Counted from the stretch's first letter, positions 42,072 through 51,406 are shown. The stretch: DNA of 64,000 bases from Planctomycetota bacterium (GCA_025993795.1 JAMQHL010000070.1:39832-103831); one strand, 5' to 3'. Translations and numbers: made by a program. Notes: generated by a model not told the origin, from the letters alone.

Positions 42072-43295
42072 CTACTTGCGTTTCCCTACCTTGGCTGTCT
42101 CAAAGCTCTTGGGCAAGGGTTCATCGTGCAACATGAGCGTATAAACGCGGTTCAGCGCGTCGGCCATGTCGGCGGGCCGGTAATGTTCTTCAATGTTTGC
42201 GTAGCCTGCCAGGCCCATGCGCAGGCGCTCTTGCGGGTTCTGGACGAGCATCAAGATGCGCTCTGCCAGCACATCGGGGTCGTCACGGGGCACAATCACG
42301 CCGTCGACGCCGTCCTCAATCACGTCAAACACCGCGCCGCCCTCGGTGGCAACGACAGGGCGCCCGTTGGCCATGGCATGCAGTACCATGATGGCCGCCG
42401 CCGGCTGGCGCGTGTCGATGACGGCGACGTCGATGGGCTGCCAGATGCTGCTGTAATCATACAGACCGTCGACGACAACAATGCGCTGCACCATACCGCG
42501 ATCTTCGACAGTTTCGCGCACCGCGCGGCTTTCGGGGCCTGAGCCCATGATCGTGAACATGGCGTCGATGCCGCGGGCCTGGAGCTTCATGGCCGCTTCA
42601 ATGAAGCCGCGATAACCGCAACCCGTGTGCAGCGGCCCGACCCAGCCGACCACCGGCCTGCGGCGGGTGTTCAGAACTTCGTGTTCGAGCGGCTTGCGTT
42701 CCGGATAAGCGCAGTCCGGTATCAAGGTGGTGCGGTCGCGTTCAAGGCGGCATTCGTTCAGCAGGGTGGCGCGCACGCCTTGGTCACTGGCGATGTAGGC
42801 GTCAAATCGTGTGTCGCTGTCGCGGGGGGTTTCACCTTCTTTGATGCCGTGAACACTGACCGCAAGCGGACACCCGAAGTGATCCGCGACGCGAACGGCA
42901 ATTGCCGCGTCGGCGGGTGTTACCGCGTGGACCGCGTCAGGCTCGAAGTCTTCGATCACGTCGCGCAGCTTGCGCCATCCAAAGATCCCGAGGCGGCCCT
43001 TTTCGGGTACCTCAAAGTAGGCGTCGTAGCTGCCGCTGAGGGTTTCAAGCAGCGGCCCCCCGGGCGACACCAGCAGCACCTTGTCGCCGCTGTCGCGCAG
43101 CGAGCGTATCAACGTGCGCGTAAACAGCGATGTACCGTTCAGTTCGAGGCGCGGCGCGCACACCACCACGCGCAGCGCATAGGCCTCGTGTGGAATGCGG
43201 TCAGTTTCGCGGCCCTTTTCGCTCGGCCCGCGAACGCGCGCGGTGTCCCGCCGGGGGCGAGGCGCATTGTTGCGGTTTGACTCAGGCTCGGGCAT
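42072..43295 (-). CDS. Glycosyltransferase, family 4-like (GT-B)
   Basis: 407 aa. The N-terminal ~40 residues are basic and low in structure; then a Rossmann start ([19 protein letters not shown]), a linker and the C-terminal nucleotide-sugar domain: [32 protein letters not shown], and the E-x7-E region [19 protein letters not shown]. Probably cytoplasmic, transferring a sugar onto a lipid-linked or LPS glycan. Sugar and acceptor unknown. Encoded 16 bp after the MsbA-like exporter. Confidence 0.85.
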   Translation of the reverse strand: MPEPESNRNNAPRPRRDTARVRGPSEKGRETDRIPHEAYALRVVVCAPRLELNGTSLFTRTLIRSLRDSGDKVLLVSPGGPLLETLSGSYDAYFEVPEKGRLGIFGWRKLRDVIEDFEPDAVHAVTPADAAIAVRVADHFGCPLAVSVHGIKEGETPRDSDTRFDAYIASDQGVRATLLNECRLERDRTTLIPDCAYPERKPLEHEVLNTRRRPVVGWVGPLHTGCGYRGFIEAAMKLQARGIDAMFTIMGSGPESRAVRETVEDRGMVQRIVVVDGLYDYSSIWQPIDVAVIDTRQPAAAIMVLHAMANGRPVVATEGGAVFDVIEDGVDGVIVPRDDPDVLAERILMLVQNPQERLRMGLAGYANIEEHYRPADMADALNRVYTLMLHDEPLPKSFETAKVGKRK

Positions 43296-43311
43296 GGACA
43301 GTCCCGCCGCG

Positions 43312-45144
43312 TTATGCGGCTTCCGCAGTTGCGTTCTCGCCGTGCTGCAGGCGGTACGCGCTGGCGTATGCGCCGTTCAGTTGCATCAACTCTTCGTGAT
43401 TGCCGCGCTCGATGATTCGCCCCTCGTTCAGCACAAGGATAACATCGGCGCCGCGAATCGTGCTCAGGCGGTGCGCAACCGCAAACACTGTGCACTCGTG
43501 AATCAGCTCGTCCAGCGCCTTCTGCACTTCGCGCTCGGATTGTGTGTCGAGGCTGCTGGTCGCTTCATCCAGCAGCAGGATCGGGCTGCGGCGCAGAAAG
43601 GCGCGTGCAATTGCGATGCGCTGGCGCTGCCCGCCGCTGATCGATACGCCGCGCTCGCCCAGCTTGCTGTCGAGCCCCTTGGGCATGGCCTGAATCTCGG
43701 CCCATATGTGCGCGGCCTGGGCGGCTTTGATGACATCTTCTTCCGTGGCCTCAGGTCGGCCGACCATGATGTTCTCGCGCACCGTGGCGTTGAACAGAAA
43801 GGTGTCCTGGCTGACGATGGCGATGTTGCGCAGCCAGCTTTCTGCCTTGAATTCGCGCATGTCGACGCCATCAACCTTGATGGCGCCGGCGGTGGGGTCA
43901 TAGAAGCGGGGTATCAGGTCCATCAGCGTGGATTTGCCCATGCCGCTGCCGCCGACGAAGGCAATCATCTGTCCGCGCTTGACCTTGAAGGTGATGTCGC
44001 GCAGGACCGGGCGGTCTTTCATGTACTGGAACTCGAGATGATCAAACTCGATGGTCTCGAACGTGGTCGGAGCTTCCACCGCGCCGTCTTTATCACGCAG
44101 CTCGGGCTGGCGGTCCATCAGTTCAAACACGCGATCAAGCCCGGCCGTGGATTCCTGCACGCCATTGAGCGTATGGCCGATCTTTCGCGCGGGGTCGTAG
44201 AGAAAAATCAGGCCTGCAAAGTACTGCGCAAACAGGGCCAGCCCACCCATCTCTTGAAACCAGACCGTGGTCATCACCATGCCCGCCCCCAGCAGCGCGG
44301 CCGCCATGAGCGTGTTGTACGAAAGCTCCACACCGAAGCGCGATGAGCCCTTGTAACGCGAAACCTTGCGGTCGTGATAGAACAGCTTCTCCGACACACG
44401 CTTGAACTCTTCCCGCTGCGCGTCCTCAAGCCGATAGGATTTCACAACGCGAATGCCATCCAACAGCTGATGAAAAAACTGGCCGCTGGCTTCACCCTTC
44501 TGGTACTTCTTGTGCGTTGCCCTGCGGATCTTTCCGGCAAACATCACGACGGGCAGCAGCACGACGGGAAATACAATAAACGTGAGCAGCGTCAGCATCG
44601 GGCTGGTGAACAGCAGCACTGCCAGTACGGCAATAATCGTGATCGGGTGCGCCAGAAACGCATCCAGCAGGATCTGCACCAGTTGACCCGCAGCCCGTGT
44701 GTTGCCGCCGATGCGCGACATCAAGGCGCCCTTGCGCTCTTTGTTGAAGAACGCCATCGGCTGCGTAAGCAGGCGACTTACCACTTCGCGCTGCAGGTTG
44801 ATGACCGTGCTGGCCTTGACCCAGCCCTCGTAATAGTGCTTCAGGAATGTACCAATCGCCATCAACACGGCGCCGCCGAAAAGCAGCGCGGCGTACGGGC
44901 CGAAGCGCTGCATCACTTCCCGCATGTCGGACGTGATTTCCGCGTTCGGGTCCGCGACCAGTTCAAAGAACGGCTTGATCACCGCGATGCGCATGCCATA
45001 GCCCGCGCCGTACAAAAGCATGCCGGCAATCATCAGCACGATCTGGAACCACTGCGGCTTCAGGTACGGCCACAGATGCCGCGCGTAGTACCAGGCGCGC
45101 CGCAGGCTGATCCAGTCCAGCCGATTCCGAAGCTTGTCAGCCAT
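43312..45144 (-). CDS. MsbA-type ABC transporter (half-transporter, TMD-NBD fusion)
   Basis: 610 aa from the ATG at 45144. Six predicted transmembrane helices in the first ~330 residues (ABC type-1 fold with IVLMIAGMLLYGAGYGMRIA), then a nucleotide-binding domain: Walker A GGSGMGKST, Q-loop IVSQDTFLFN, signature ISGGQRQRIAIARA, Walker B ILLLDEATSSLD and the H-loop FAVAHRLSTI. The length and neighbourhood of glycan genes suggest lipid A-core or other lipid-linked glycan export. Overlaps the GT9 gene by 8 nt. Confidence 0.92.
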   Translation of the reverse strand: MADKLRNRLDWISLRRAWYYARHLWPYLKPQWFQIVLMIAGMLLYGAGYGMRIAVIKPFFELVADPNAEITSDMREVMQRFGPYAALLFGGAVLMAIGTFLKHYYEGWVKASTVINLQREVVSRLLTQPMAFFNKERKGALMSRIGGNTRAAGQLVQILLDAFLAHPITIIAVLAVLLFTSPMLTLLTFIVFPVVLLPVVMFAGKIRRATHKKYQKGEASGQFFHQLLDGIRVVKSYRLEDAQREEFKRVSEKLFYHDRKVSRYKGSSRFGVELSYNTLMAAALLGAGMVMTTVWFQEMGGLALFAQYFAGLIFLYDPARKIGHTLNGVQESTAGLDRVFELMDRQPELRDKDGAVEAPTTFETIEFDHLEFQYMKDRPVLRDITFKVKRGQMIAFVGGSGMGKSTLMDLIPRFYDPTAGAIKVDGVDMREFKAESWLRNIAIVSQDTFLFNATVRENIMVGRPEATEEDVIKAAQAAHIWAEIQAMPKGLDSKLGERGVSISGGQRQRIAIARAFLRRSPILLLDEATSSLDTQSEREVQKALDELIHECTVFAVAHRLSTIRGADVILVLNEGRIIERGNHEELMQLNGAYASAYRLQHGENATAEAA

Positions 45145-46234
45145 CCGCAAGTGTCCTGGGGCCCACCATGTTATCGGCTGTCATTGCCAGCAATGCCAGC
45201 GCCTTTTCAGCAACACGCTGTGGCGAAAGGTCACGCATGCACTTGTTGCCCATGCCCGGACAACGCCGCTTCAGGCACGGCATCAGCTCGCAGTCCCCGG
45301 ATACAACATTCGCCTGCTGCCCGTAAGGCCCCGTCCGGCGCGGGTCCGTCGGGCCCAGTACCGCGCAAACCGGCGTGCCCTGCGCAGCCGCGATATGCAT
45401 CGGCCCGCTGTCGCATGTCAGCAGCAGCGACGAAACATCCAGCAGCGCCGCAAGCTCTCGCAACGACGTCTTTCCACACAGGTTCACCGGCTTCGCGCGC
45501 GTACACGCCGAGACAATCCCGGCGCACAGGCTGTCCATGTCCCTGCTGCCGACCAGCACCGGCTGGGCGATGCCGGCGTCCTGCGCCAGACGGTCAAGCA
45601 CGGCGGCAAACTTCTGTGGCGGGTAGACTTTACTTTCCCAGCGCGCGCCGGGGCACACCGCCACCAGCGTTCCGTCGGCAAACCCCGCTTCGTTCAGCAG
45701 TCGCCGAACGTCGGCGCGTTCCGTCCCGGTTACATCAAGGTCCTGGCGCGTCGGCGCAGCGCAGCCTAACTCCCGGGCCAGGGCGCTGTAGCGGTCGCGC
45801 GCATGCACCGGCTGTTCCGGCACCGTCACGCGGTAGGTGTAAAACAGCCAGGCACCTTCGCGGGCCGTGCGCTCCCCCACCCTGAGGGGCGCACCACTAA
45901 GCCAGCCGAACAGCCCGCTTCGAAACAGGCCTTGCAGGTCCAGCACTGCGTCAAAGTGCCCGTTCTTGAGAGTGCGCACGAAGCTCTTGAGCTCGCCCCG
46001 ACCGCTGAGCGGCGCCAGCAGGCCCTGGAGGCGGCTGCGCTCGAAACCGATCGTGCCATCCACGCACGAAATCGGCTTGACCAGCGGCTCAAATTGGGTG
46101 TTCACCAGCCATGTCAGGTGCAGGTCATGCCAGCGCGCCTTGAGAGCCCAGGCGGTTGCAGCCGCCAGCGCAACATCACCCAGCGCGGATGGCTTGATCA
46201 GCAGAAGTCGCTTGTGGTTGAGTTCGATCGGCAT
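45137..46234 (-). CDS. Glycosyltransferase family 9 (heptosyltransferase type)
   Basis: 365 aa. GT9 motifs: LLLIKPSALGDVALAAATAW at the start, LDLQGLFRSGL (acceptor-side Asp), VAVCPGARWESKVYPPQKFA, LLTCDSGPMHIAAAQGTPV and LGPTDPRRTGPYG. This pattern is that of WaaC/WaaF ADP-heptose:LPS heptosyltransferases and supports an LPS-bearing outer membrane. The C-terminal CPGMGNKCMRDLSPQRV resembles the RfaF end. No ribosome site. Confidence 0.9.
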   Translation of the reverse strand: MPIELNHKRLLLIKPSALGDVALAAATAWALKARWHDLHLTWLVNTQFEPLVKPISCVDGTIGFERSRLQGLLAPLSGRGELKSFVRTLKNGHFDAVLDLQGLFRSGLFGWLSGAPLRVGERTAREGAWLFYTYRVTVPEQPVHARDRYSALARELGCAAPTRQDLDVTGTERADVRRLLNEAGFADGTLVAVCPGARWESKVYPPQKFAAVLDRLAQDAGIAQPVLVGSRDMDSLCAGIVSACTRAKPVNLCGKTSLRELAALLDVSSLLLTCDSGPMHIAAAQGTPVCAVLGPTDPRRTGPYGQQANVVSGDCELMPCLKRRCPGMGNKCMRDLSPQRVAEKALALLAMTADNMVGPRTLADG

Positions 46235-46303
46235 CGTGTCGGCTGTTGACGTTGACTACAACGCGGCATGGCCGGATGCGCAATCCCCGGTGCGAAACGC
46301 AGC

Positions 46304-47923
46304 TTAGCCAACGCCCTTTTCCATGCGGCTCTTTTCAATGCCGCGCGTCTGGACAAGTGTGTTGCCGGTGGGCACGCGACGCGCCTCGTTCAGCAGCGCC
46401 TGTGTGTCGAAGTTGTTCAGCCGCAGCGCGCGGGCATAGCTCCACACCATCTCTTTCATCTGGCGCTCACCGGCATGTTCCATCAGCGCCCGGCCGACAC
46501 GGCCCAGGCTGGCAACGGCCTGCGGCCCCAGCGTGGTCGGTGATCCGCGAAAGACATGATCGGGCGCGGTCAGCATCAGCGTGCGTCCGCCGCGCCTGGC
46601 ACTGGCAACCTGCAGTCCATCGACCAGGATCTCGGTTTCCAGCGGCAGAAAGAAGCACCCAAAACGATGCATGCGCACGAGTTGCCGCCCAAGCTGTTCA
46701 AACAGGAAAAGAGACGTGTGGTCCTTCTGGTGGACGAGCGGGCTCAGCGGCCCGGGGATGCGCGCGTACAGCACCATTTCAGGGGCGCGCACGACACACG
46801 CCAGCGGCGACGGCGACGGCGCGGAAATCGCGTGCAACTCAAGCAATCGCCCCCATAACGCCTCGAGCTTGCGGCGCTGGGTGGTTTCTTCCCCGCGCTC
46901 AATCGGGCTCTTCAGCTTCCAGACGCTGCCTTCGCCCAGGCGCAATTCAAAGTGCTCGTACAGCGTGTCCGCCCACAGCGCGGGGTCCGTCCTGGCAAGC
47001 GGCGATTCAAGCTGGTCAAGGTCGGTGCCTTCGGCGCGGCGATAGATCAGCAGCAGAGTACCGTCTCGCTGCACGCGGGCGATTGCGCTGCTGGCATCGC
47101 TGCAGGTCGCAATGCGCAGCGTGTTCAGGTCAAACTGGCGCTGCGCGCCCTGGCGCTCGATTTCGTGGGCGGCGTCGCTTTCGGGGCTGTCGCCAGCAAT
47201 GACGTCACGATAATGGCGCAGAAAACGTCGCCGTGCGCTCGCCGGCGCATCAAGAAAGCACAGGCCCAACTGGGCCAGGTTCGCCCGCCGGTCTGCCTCG
47301 GGCGGCATCGTTCCCGTGACTTCTTCGCCGGCCAGATCAATCACAAAAAACTCTGCCGCGTGCGCGCCTCGCGGCGGCCGCACCAGGATGTTGCGCAGGT
47401 GCAGGTCGCGATGCAGCAGCCCGGACTTGTGCAACGTCGCAACAAACGCCGCAAAATCGCGAACCAGTGACCGCAACAGGTTCACGTCTTCCAGCAGGCG
47501 TTCTCGATCGCGTTGAAGGTAGCTTTCGAACTCGGTGGCCCCCGATACGCGCTGCAGCACCAGGTAGTTCACCACGGGCTTGCTGCGGCCACTGAACAGC
47601 CCCACGGCCTTTGCAGTCGAGATTCCGGCGGCCGTCGCGGCTTCAATGCTCTTGAGTTCGCGGCCCGACGGGCAGAAGCGAAGCGGCGACATGCGCGACA
47701 TGAAGCTGGTTTCGAAAGCCTTGACCAGGTACTCGCCGCTACCGGTCTTGATCTCATAGATCGCTCGCCCCGGCCGCACGCGCACCGTACGCCAGCCCGT
47801 GGGCTGCGCCAGTGCACCCTGGAGCTCGCGCAGCAGCCTTTCTGCGGCTTCGCCGCCTTCCAACACCTGACACGTACCGCACAACGGCAACAGCAGCGCA
47901 GGGATGGTGTGTGGGTGGTTCAT
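46304..47923 (-). CDS. WaaP/Kdo-kinase-like protein with a second, degenerate kinase domain
   Basis: 539 aa from the ATG at 47923. The N-terminal domain (~1-260) is a lipopolysaccharide-kinase fold: beta-lysine in GEYLVKAFETSF, catalytic loop LLHRDLHLRNILV (about 170-180) and metal-binding FFVIDLAGEE (~195). The C-terminal half repeats the same plan: GSVWKLKSP, MVLYARIPGPLSPL, LGRQLVRMHRFGCFFLPLET, VDGLQVAS and LMLTAPDHVF. However, the HRDLxxxN loop is replaced by HRFGCFFLPLE and no DFG/IDL Asp is present, so it looks like a pseudokinase. A predicted phosphotransferase for lipid A-core sugars. Confidence 0.78.
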   Translation of the reverse strand: MNHPHTIPALLLPLCGTCQVLEGGEAAERLLRELQGALAQPTGWRTVRVRPGRAIYEIKTGSGEYLVKAFETSFMSRMSPLRFCPSGRELKSIEAATAAGISTAKAVGLFSGRSKPVVNYLVLQRVSGATEFESYLQRDRERLLEDVNLLRSLVRDFAAFVATLHKSGLLHRDLHLRNILVRPPRGAHAAEFFVIDLAGEEVTGTMPPEADRRANLAQLGLCFLDAPASARRRFLRHYRDVIAGDSPESDAAHEIERQGAQRQFDLNTLRIATCSDASSAIARVQRDGTLLLIYRRAEGTDLDQLESPLARTDPALWADTLYEHFELRLGEGSVWKLKSPIERGEETTQRRKLEALWGRLLELHAISAPSPSPLACVVRAPEMVLYARIPGPLSPLVHQKDHTSLFLFEQLGRQLVRMHRFGCFFLPLETEILVDGLQVASARRGGRTLMLTAPDHVFRGSPTTLGPQAVASLGRVGRALMEHAGERQMKEMVWSYARALRLNNFDTQALLNEARRVPTGNTLVQTRGIEKSRMEKGVG

Positions 47924-48144
47924 GGTTCTGCGTTGTTGCGTTTCGGGTTCGGCGAACCGCGTACACCGACCGCGAGTTTCCCCAAGCCCCCCAGGCCCGC
48001 CTTCTTGTCGCTGCAGTTTCAACGACCACCGGTCGTCAGCACAGCCGACCGGCCGCACGCGCGACCGGAACACGAAAGTACCGCAAATGCACCCAGATTG
48101 CAGACAGGTTACGAAATGCCGGCTGCGCGGCAAACCCGGCAAGA

Positions 48145-49404
48145 TCAATCGCGCAGTTTCTCGCGGAAGACCTCGCGATAGTCCCGCCCGTCGCCCTGAG
48201 CCCACATCTGCCGCTTCAGCGCGCGCAGCGCCTGTGTGCGCGAGACCGCAACCGACGCCTGCACCGCCGCGCCCGTCGCAGGGCGCATCTCGGTGGCCTC
48301 GACCAGCACTTCCAGCGTCGCTTTGGCGTTCTCGGCGGCCGTGAGCAGAGGGGCTGCTTCGCGCACCTGCTGCCTGGTGCGACGCGACTGCAACAGGTCA
48401 CCGAAGCGCGCCGCGATTTCCATGCCGTCGTTGCGGTCGCGCAGCACGAAGCCGTTCACGCCCTGCACGATGTGCTGGCGCGCCCCGTTTTCGGCCGAGG
48501 TGATCACGGGCGTGCCGCACGCCAGCGACTCGGTGACGGCGTTGGCGCTGGGGTCGTGCATGGTCGGCAGCACGAACACGTCGGCGGCGCTGTACCAGCG
48601 TTCCATCTCGGCGCTTGGCGGCAGAAACAACGCGCGGTCGCGGCAGTGGGTCTGCTCCAGAACGCTTTCGGCTTGCGCGGTGTCGCCGCGGCCGACGCAC
48701 ACAAAGCGGACAAAGCGGTCTGATCGCGACGCCGCCACAAAGCCGTTCACCGCCTGCAACAGGCCCTTGCGCCGGAAGTCCATGCCTGAAAACAGCATCA
48801 CAGGCGCGTCGGCGGGCAAGCCGTGGCGGCCAAGCCAGGCATACTTGTCGGCAGAATCGGCAATGGCAAAGCGCCCGTCTACGCCGTTGGGGATCACGCG
48901 GACTCTTGACGAGTCAACCCCGTACATGTGGACCACGGCGCGCTTGACCATGTCGCTGTTGGCCACGTACAGGCCGAAGCGCCCCGGCAGAAAGCACTCG
49001 CGCTCAAGCCTCATCAGTTGCTGCTGGCGCGGGTTCAGCAGCGCGCGGCGGCGCTGGGCAAGGTCGGGGTAGCGAGCCCCCAGCCACGCGCGGTGCAAAC
49101 CGTCGCCCAGGCGCAGCACATGGCCGGGAAACGCGCGCGCCAGGCACAGCACCGCATCGGCGCGTGTTTCCCGGGCGACCTGGCCGGCGCGTTTGGCAAA
49201 CCAGCGGTGCTTGAACGGGCCCAGTACCTTCGGCCGCGAGACGCCAACGACGTTCATGCCTTCAGCGTCGGCCTTCGCGTGGCGCTGGCAGACGACGGTG
49301 ATCCGGTGCCCCTGTGCAAGCCACGTGCGCGCAAGCTGCACGGCATAGCGCTCGGCCCCGCCGTGGGCTTTGTCAAAGACTGTGCGAACGATGGCAATGT
49401 GCAT
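48145..49404 (-). CDS. Glycosyltransferase family 4 (WaaG-like)
   Basis: 419 aa. GT-B fold: HIAIVRTVFDKAHGGAERYAV at the start, LRLGDGLHRAWLGARYPDLA, NSDMVKRAVVHMYGVDSSRV, NGVDGRFAI, VMLFSGMDFRRKGLLQAVNGF, VCVGRGD, FVLPTMHDPSANAVTESLA with the E-x7-E glutamates, and GTPVITSAENGA. The RKG-x2-AV and HDPxxNAVTE motifs are those of WaaG, which adds glucose to the LPS inner core. A TATAGT box 22 bp upstream could be its -10. Followed by a 221-bp gap with no feature, then the WaaP-like gene. Confidence 0.87.
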   Translation of the reverse strand: MHIAIVRTVFDKAHGGAERYAVQLARTWLAQGHRITVVCQRHAKADAEGMNVVGVSRPKVLGPFKHRWFAKRAGQVARETRADAVLCLARAFPGHVLRLGDGLHRAWLGARYPDLAQRRRALLNPRQQQLMRLERECFLPGRFGLYVANSDMVKRAVVHMYGVDSSRVRVIPNGVDGRFAIADSADKYAWLGRHGLPADAPVMLFSGMDFRRKGLLQAVNGFVAASRSDRFVRFVCVGRGDTAQAESVLEQTHCRDRALFLPPSAEMERWYSAADVFVLPTMHDPSANAVTESLACGTPVITSAENGARQHIVQGVNGFVLRDRNDGMEIAARFGDLLQSRRTRQQVREAAPLLTAAENAKATLEVLVEATEMRPATGAAVQASVAVSRTQALRALKRQMWAQGDGRDYREVFREKLRD

Positions 49405-49450
49405 GGGCTGCCGTTTTCTTTGGGAACTATATCAAGCCACGGCAAAGGCG

Positions 49451-49526
49451 TTCACCACGGAGCACACAGAGGCCACAGAGTAAAGCCAACGACTCAAGAG
49501 CAGTTCTCTGTGACCTCTGTGGTGAA
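49451..49526. repeat. CACAGAG-type inverted repeat
   Basis: The left arm TTCACCACGGAG plus ACAGAGGCCACAGAG (49451-49480) faces the right arm CTCTGTGACCTCTGTGG then TGAA (49506-49526). The arms can pair as a long imperfect hairpin. Short CACAGAG words in tandem with this orientation recur between genes of many unrelated bacteria, so it is probably a mobile or hairpin repeat rather than a local regulator. Confidence 0.7.
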
Positions 49527-49545
49527 ATGTAGTTCGTCGCGGGCT

Positions 49546-49998
49546 TCACCGCGACTTCAAGCGCTGCTCGAGTTGGCGGACGGCATCTTCCTGCTCGGCG
49601 GTCTCGATGCTTCCGGGCCGCGCCTTGCGCACCTTGGCAATCGCGTCGTCGGCGCCCAGGCCCTTGTCTACCAGGTAGCACGCGATCAACGTGCCGGTGC
49701 GCCCGATACCGGCGCCGCAGTGCACCACGATGGCGCGCTTTTCGTGCCTGTGGAACCTCGCGTGCTCAAGAAAGGTGTCGATGTCGGCCGCCGCCGGCGG
49801 GGAAAAATCCGGTACCGGCAGGTGCAGCAGCTCAAGACCGTGTCGCGCCAGTGCGCCGGCGTCAGGGGCCACGTTGGTCAAGCTGACCACCAAGCCGATG
49901 CGCTTGGCGGCAAGCCACGGCCACATGGATGCCGCATCACGGGGCGGCCGCGCCATGCCCGCGATTTCACCTTCGATTACCCAGGAAAACCCGTTCAC
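49546..49998 (-). CDS. Dual-specificity-type protein phosphatase
   Basis: 150 aa, starting with GTG at 49998. The phosphatase P-loop VHCGAGIGRTGT (HCxxGxxRTG) is intact, and an upstream Asp in PVPDFSPPAAADIDTFLE is placed as the WPD-loop acid. Small dual-specificity size, cytoplasmic, no signal. With three Ser/Thr kinases nearby it may reverse phosphorylation of kinase targets, or act on nucleotides or carbohydrates. The start has no ribosome site; TAGAGT lies 6 nt upstream. Confidence 0.85.
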   Translation of the reverse strand: MNGFSWVIEGEIAGMARPPRDAASMWPWLAAKRIGLVVSLTNVAPDAGALARHGLELLHLPVPDFSPPAAADIDTFLEHARFHRHEKRAIVVHCGAGIGRTGTLIACYLVDKGLGADDAIAKVRKARPGSIETAEQEDAVRQLEQRLKSR

Positions 49999-50004
49999 GC
50001 GAAC

Positions 50005-50010
50005 ACTCTA
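50005..50010 (-). promoter_or_regulatory. Candidate leaderless -10 box (TAGAGT, 6 nt before GTG)
   Basis: The minus strand reads TAGAGT, GTTCGC, then the GTG start of the phosphatase gene. A weak -35, TTGTTC, lies 16 nt further upstream. Confidence 0.45.
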
Positions 50011-50127
50011 ATCGCGATTACGCCCGGAACAATCGTCAGGAATGCGGCGCGGACAGCATGCGGATTCCAGCGCGAAGCGTAAGCAAGCGGCGCTCGCCGA
50101 AGGTGACAGCTCAGCGCGTCGCGCCGT

Positions 50128-50153
50128 GCCCCTCGCTTGAGCTTCGGGCTCAA
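50128..50153. repeat. Third copy of the dispersed repeat, with a small hairpin
   Basis: CCCCTCGCTTGAGCTTCGGG then CTCAA: about 19-20 of 24 core bases match the copies at 20529 and 63719. TTGAGC (50137-50142) pairs with GCTCAA (50148-50153) around a UUCGG loop. It lies in the gene-free stretch 49999-50320, in which nothing else convincing was seen. Confidence 0.45.
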
Positions 50154-50320
50154 ACTGCATGCGACATCTGCCGGCCCGTAAATCAGTGATTCCGTTGTTC
50201 TCTCCACCCTGCCGGCCTCGCTACAATGAAGAGGTCTGACTCCGCGAGGGTGCGGTGCCTGACCCCGCTGCGGCTTAGTTAACCCCGGTAAGCGCGCAAG
50301 CATCAAGTCGAAGGGCACAA

Positions 50321-50665
50321 GTGATCGTCATGAGCTCCTTTCTCAAGACGCTGAAGAAGATACTGCGGCGAAAAGAGGACCCGTCATACTTTCTGTCGCC
50401 TGAGTGGGTCCTGGAGCAGGTGAAGCGGCCTTCAGAGATCACCCCGAAGTACGACGACACCGAGATGACACCCGATCAAGTCCGCGCGATTGAAAACTAT
50501 CGTCACTACAAAGTCAGTGCTCGTGCCGTGTACCTCCGTTGCACGAAACTGATGAGGAGCATACCGCAGGATCAACTGATCGAGAAAGCGATTGCAGCCT
50601 GCTGTGAGGATGCGTGTTTGCGGACTACAAGTTTGCGCGTAACGTTTACGGTCCGGTTCTATTGA
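50321..50665 (+). CDS. Hypothetical protein
   Basis: 114 aa starting with GTG (AAGGG 5 nt upstream; ATG at 50330 is an alternative). Basic N-terminus (FLKTLKKILRRKEDPSYF), a middle with EWVLEQVKRPSEITPKYDD, and a C-terminal part with three Cys residues. No signal, membrane helix or known domain. Lower GC and less biased codons than the neighbours suggest a recent acquisition or loose selection. It lies 102 bp upstream of the membrane-protein gene at 50768 on the same strand. Function unknown. Confidence 0.5.
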   Translation: MIVMSSFLKTLKKILRRKEDPSYFLSPEWVLEQVKRPSEITPKYDDTEMTPDQVRAIENYRHYKVSARAVYLRCTKLMRSIPQDQLIEKAIAACCEDACLRTTSLRVTFTVRFY

Positions 50666-50767
50666 CGAACTGTATTCACATCCGATCCGTAACCGCAGTG
50701 TGGACCGGGCCACGCGGCGGAGAGAAGAGCTTGATTGGCGCGTTACCGGCTACTGACGAGGTCAGCA

Positions 50768-51355
50768 ATGTGGAACAACAAACCGAAGGCCCTGGCCGAG
50801 CTCGAAGAACTCAACGACCCATGCTTGCAGAAGCTGAAGTATGAGCATCGGATTGATCCATTGTGGTCAGACCTGAAGCTGGGCGATTGGCTGGAGCTCA
50901 GGCTGGCGTTCGTTGAGGAGAGAGGCTACGTCCGTGGATTCCGTCAGGGCGTAAGATCTGCGCAAGCGCAACTCAGCGGAGTTGCGCCTGCTATAACCGA
51001 GAAACAGCGACTGTACCTGTGGCTGTGCGTACTCCCGATCGCATCGGCAATTCTGACGATGCTCGTATTCATGGGGGTGCGATACGTCAAGGATGAAAGC
51101 ATTCTGGGGGTTGCGCTGGTCTGTACGCTGGCTCCCGCTGTTCTGGCGTTGCACGCTTTGGCATCGTGGGGCCTGGTGCGAATGGCATTGAACAAGGCTT
51201 TAGGCAAGGACGACGCAGCCGATCGCGTGATCTTGGTGAAGCCGCCCGTGGATCCGAACGAGGATCACGTGAGTGACAAAGGCGTGGACGCGATCGCAGG
51301 TGCCATCGCAAAGGCCGAATCTCCAAGGCAAGGTACCGACTCTGCTGAGGACTAG
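50768..51355 (+). CDS. Hypothetical two-helix membrane protein
   Basis: 195 aa from the ATG at 50768 (GAGG 6 nt upstream). A cytoplasmic, charged N-terminal half (AELEELNDPCLQKLKYEHRI, ELRLAFVEERGYVRGFRQGV), two adjacent transmembrane helices (LYLWLCVLPIASAILTMLVF and LGVALVCTLAPAVLALHALA), and an acidic C-terminal tail. No known domain. Lower GC than the rest of the window. Confidence 0.7.
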   Translation: MWNNKPKALAELEELNDPCLQKLKYEHRIDPLWSDLKLGDWLELRLAFVEERGYVRGFRQGVRSAQAQLSGVAPAITEKQRLYLWLCVLPIASAILTMLVFMGVRYVKDESILGVALVCTLAPAVLALHALASWGLVRMALNKALGKDDAADRVILVKPPVDPNEDHVSDKGVDAIAGAIAKAESPRQGTDSAED

Positions 51356-51385
51356 CAGGGCGAAGAGCTCAAAGGGGCAGAGATC

Positions 51386-51406
51386 AAAGGGGGCAGGCTC
51401 CTTTTT
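51386..51406 (+). terminator. Weak terminator candidate
   Basis: AAAGG pairs with CCTTT around GGGCAGGCT, ending in TTTTT. Two near-direct repeats of TCAAAGGGG(G)CAG precede it. The rest of the 234-bp gap to 51590 shows nothing else. Confidence 0.3.

Noticed and set aside
50600..50760. Possible frameshift at the end of the 50321 gene
   Set aside because: The +1 frame (VFADYKFARNVYGP...) looks protein-like at first, but it would run through the ribosome site and into the next gene, and no homologue is known to decide. Left as an intact short gene.
50321..51355. Toxin-antitoxin or defence pair
   Set aside because: Neither protein has a recognisable toxin, nuclease, NTPase or DNA-binding motif, and the genes are separated by 102 bp. 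Adjacency alone is not evidence.
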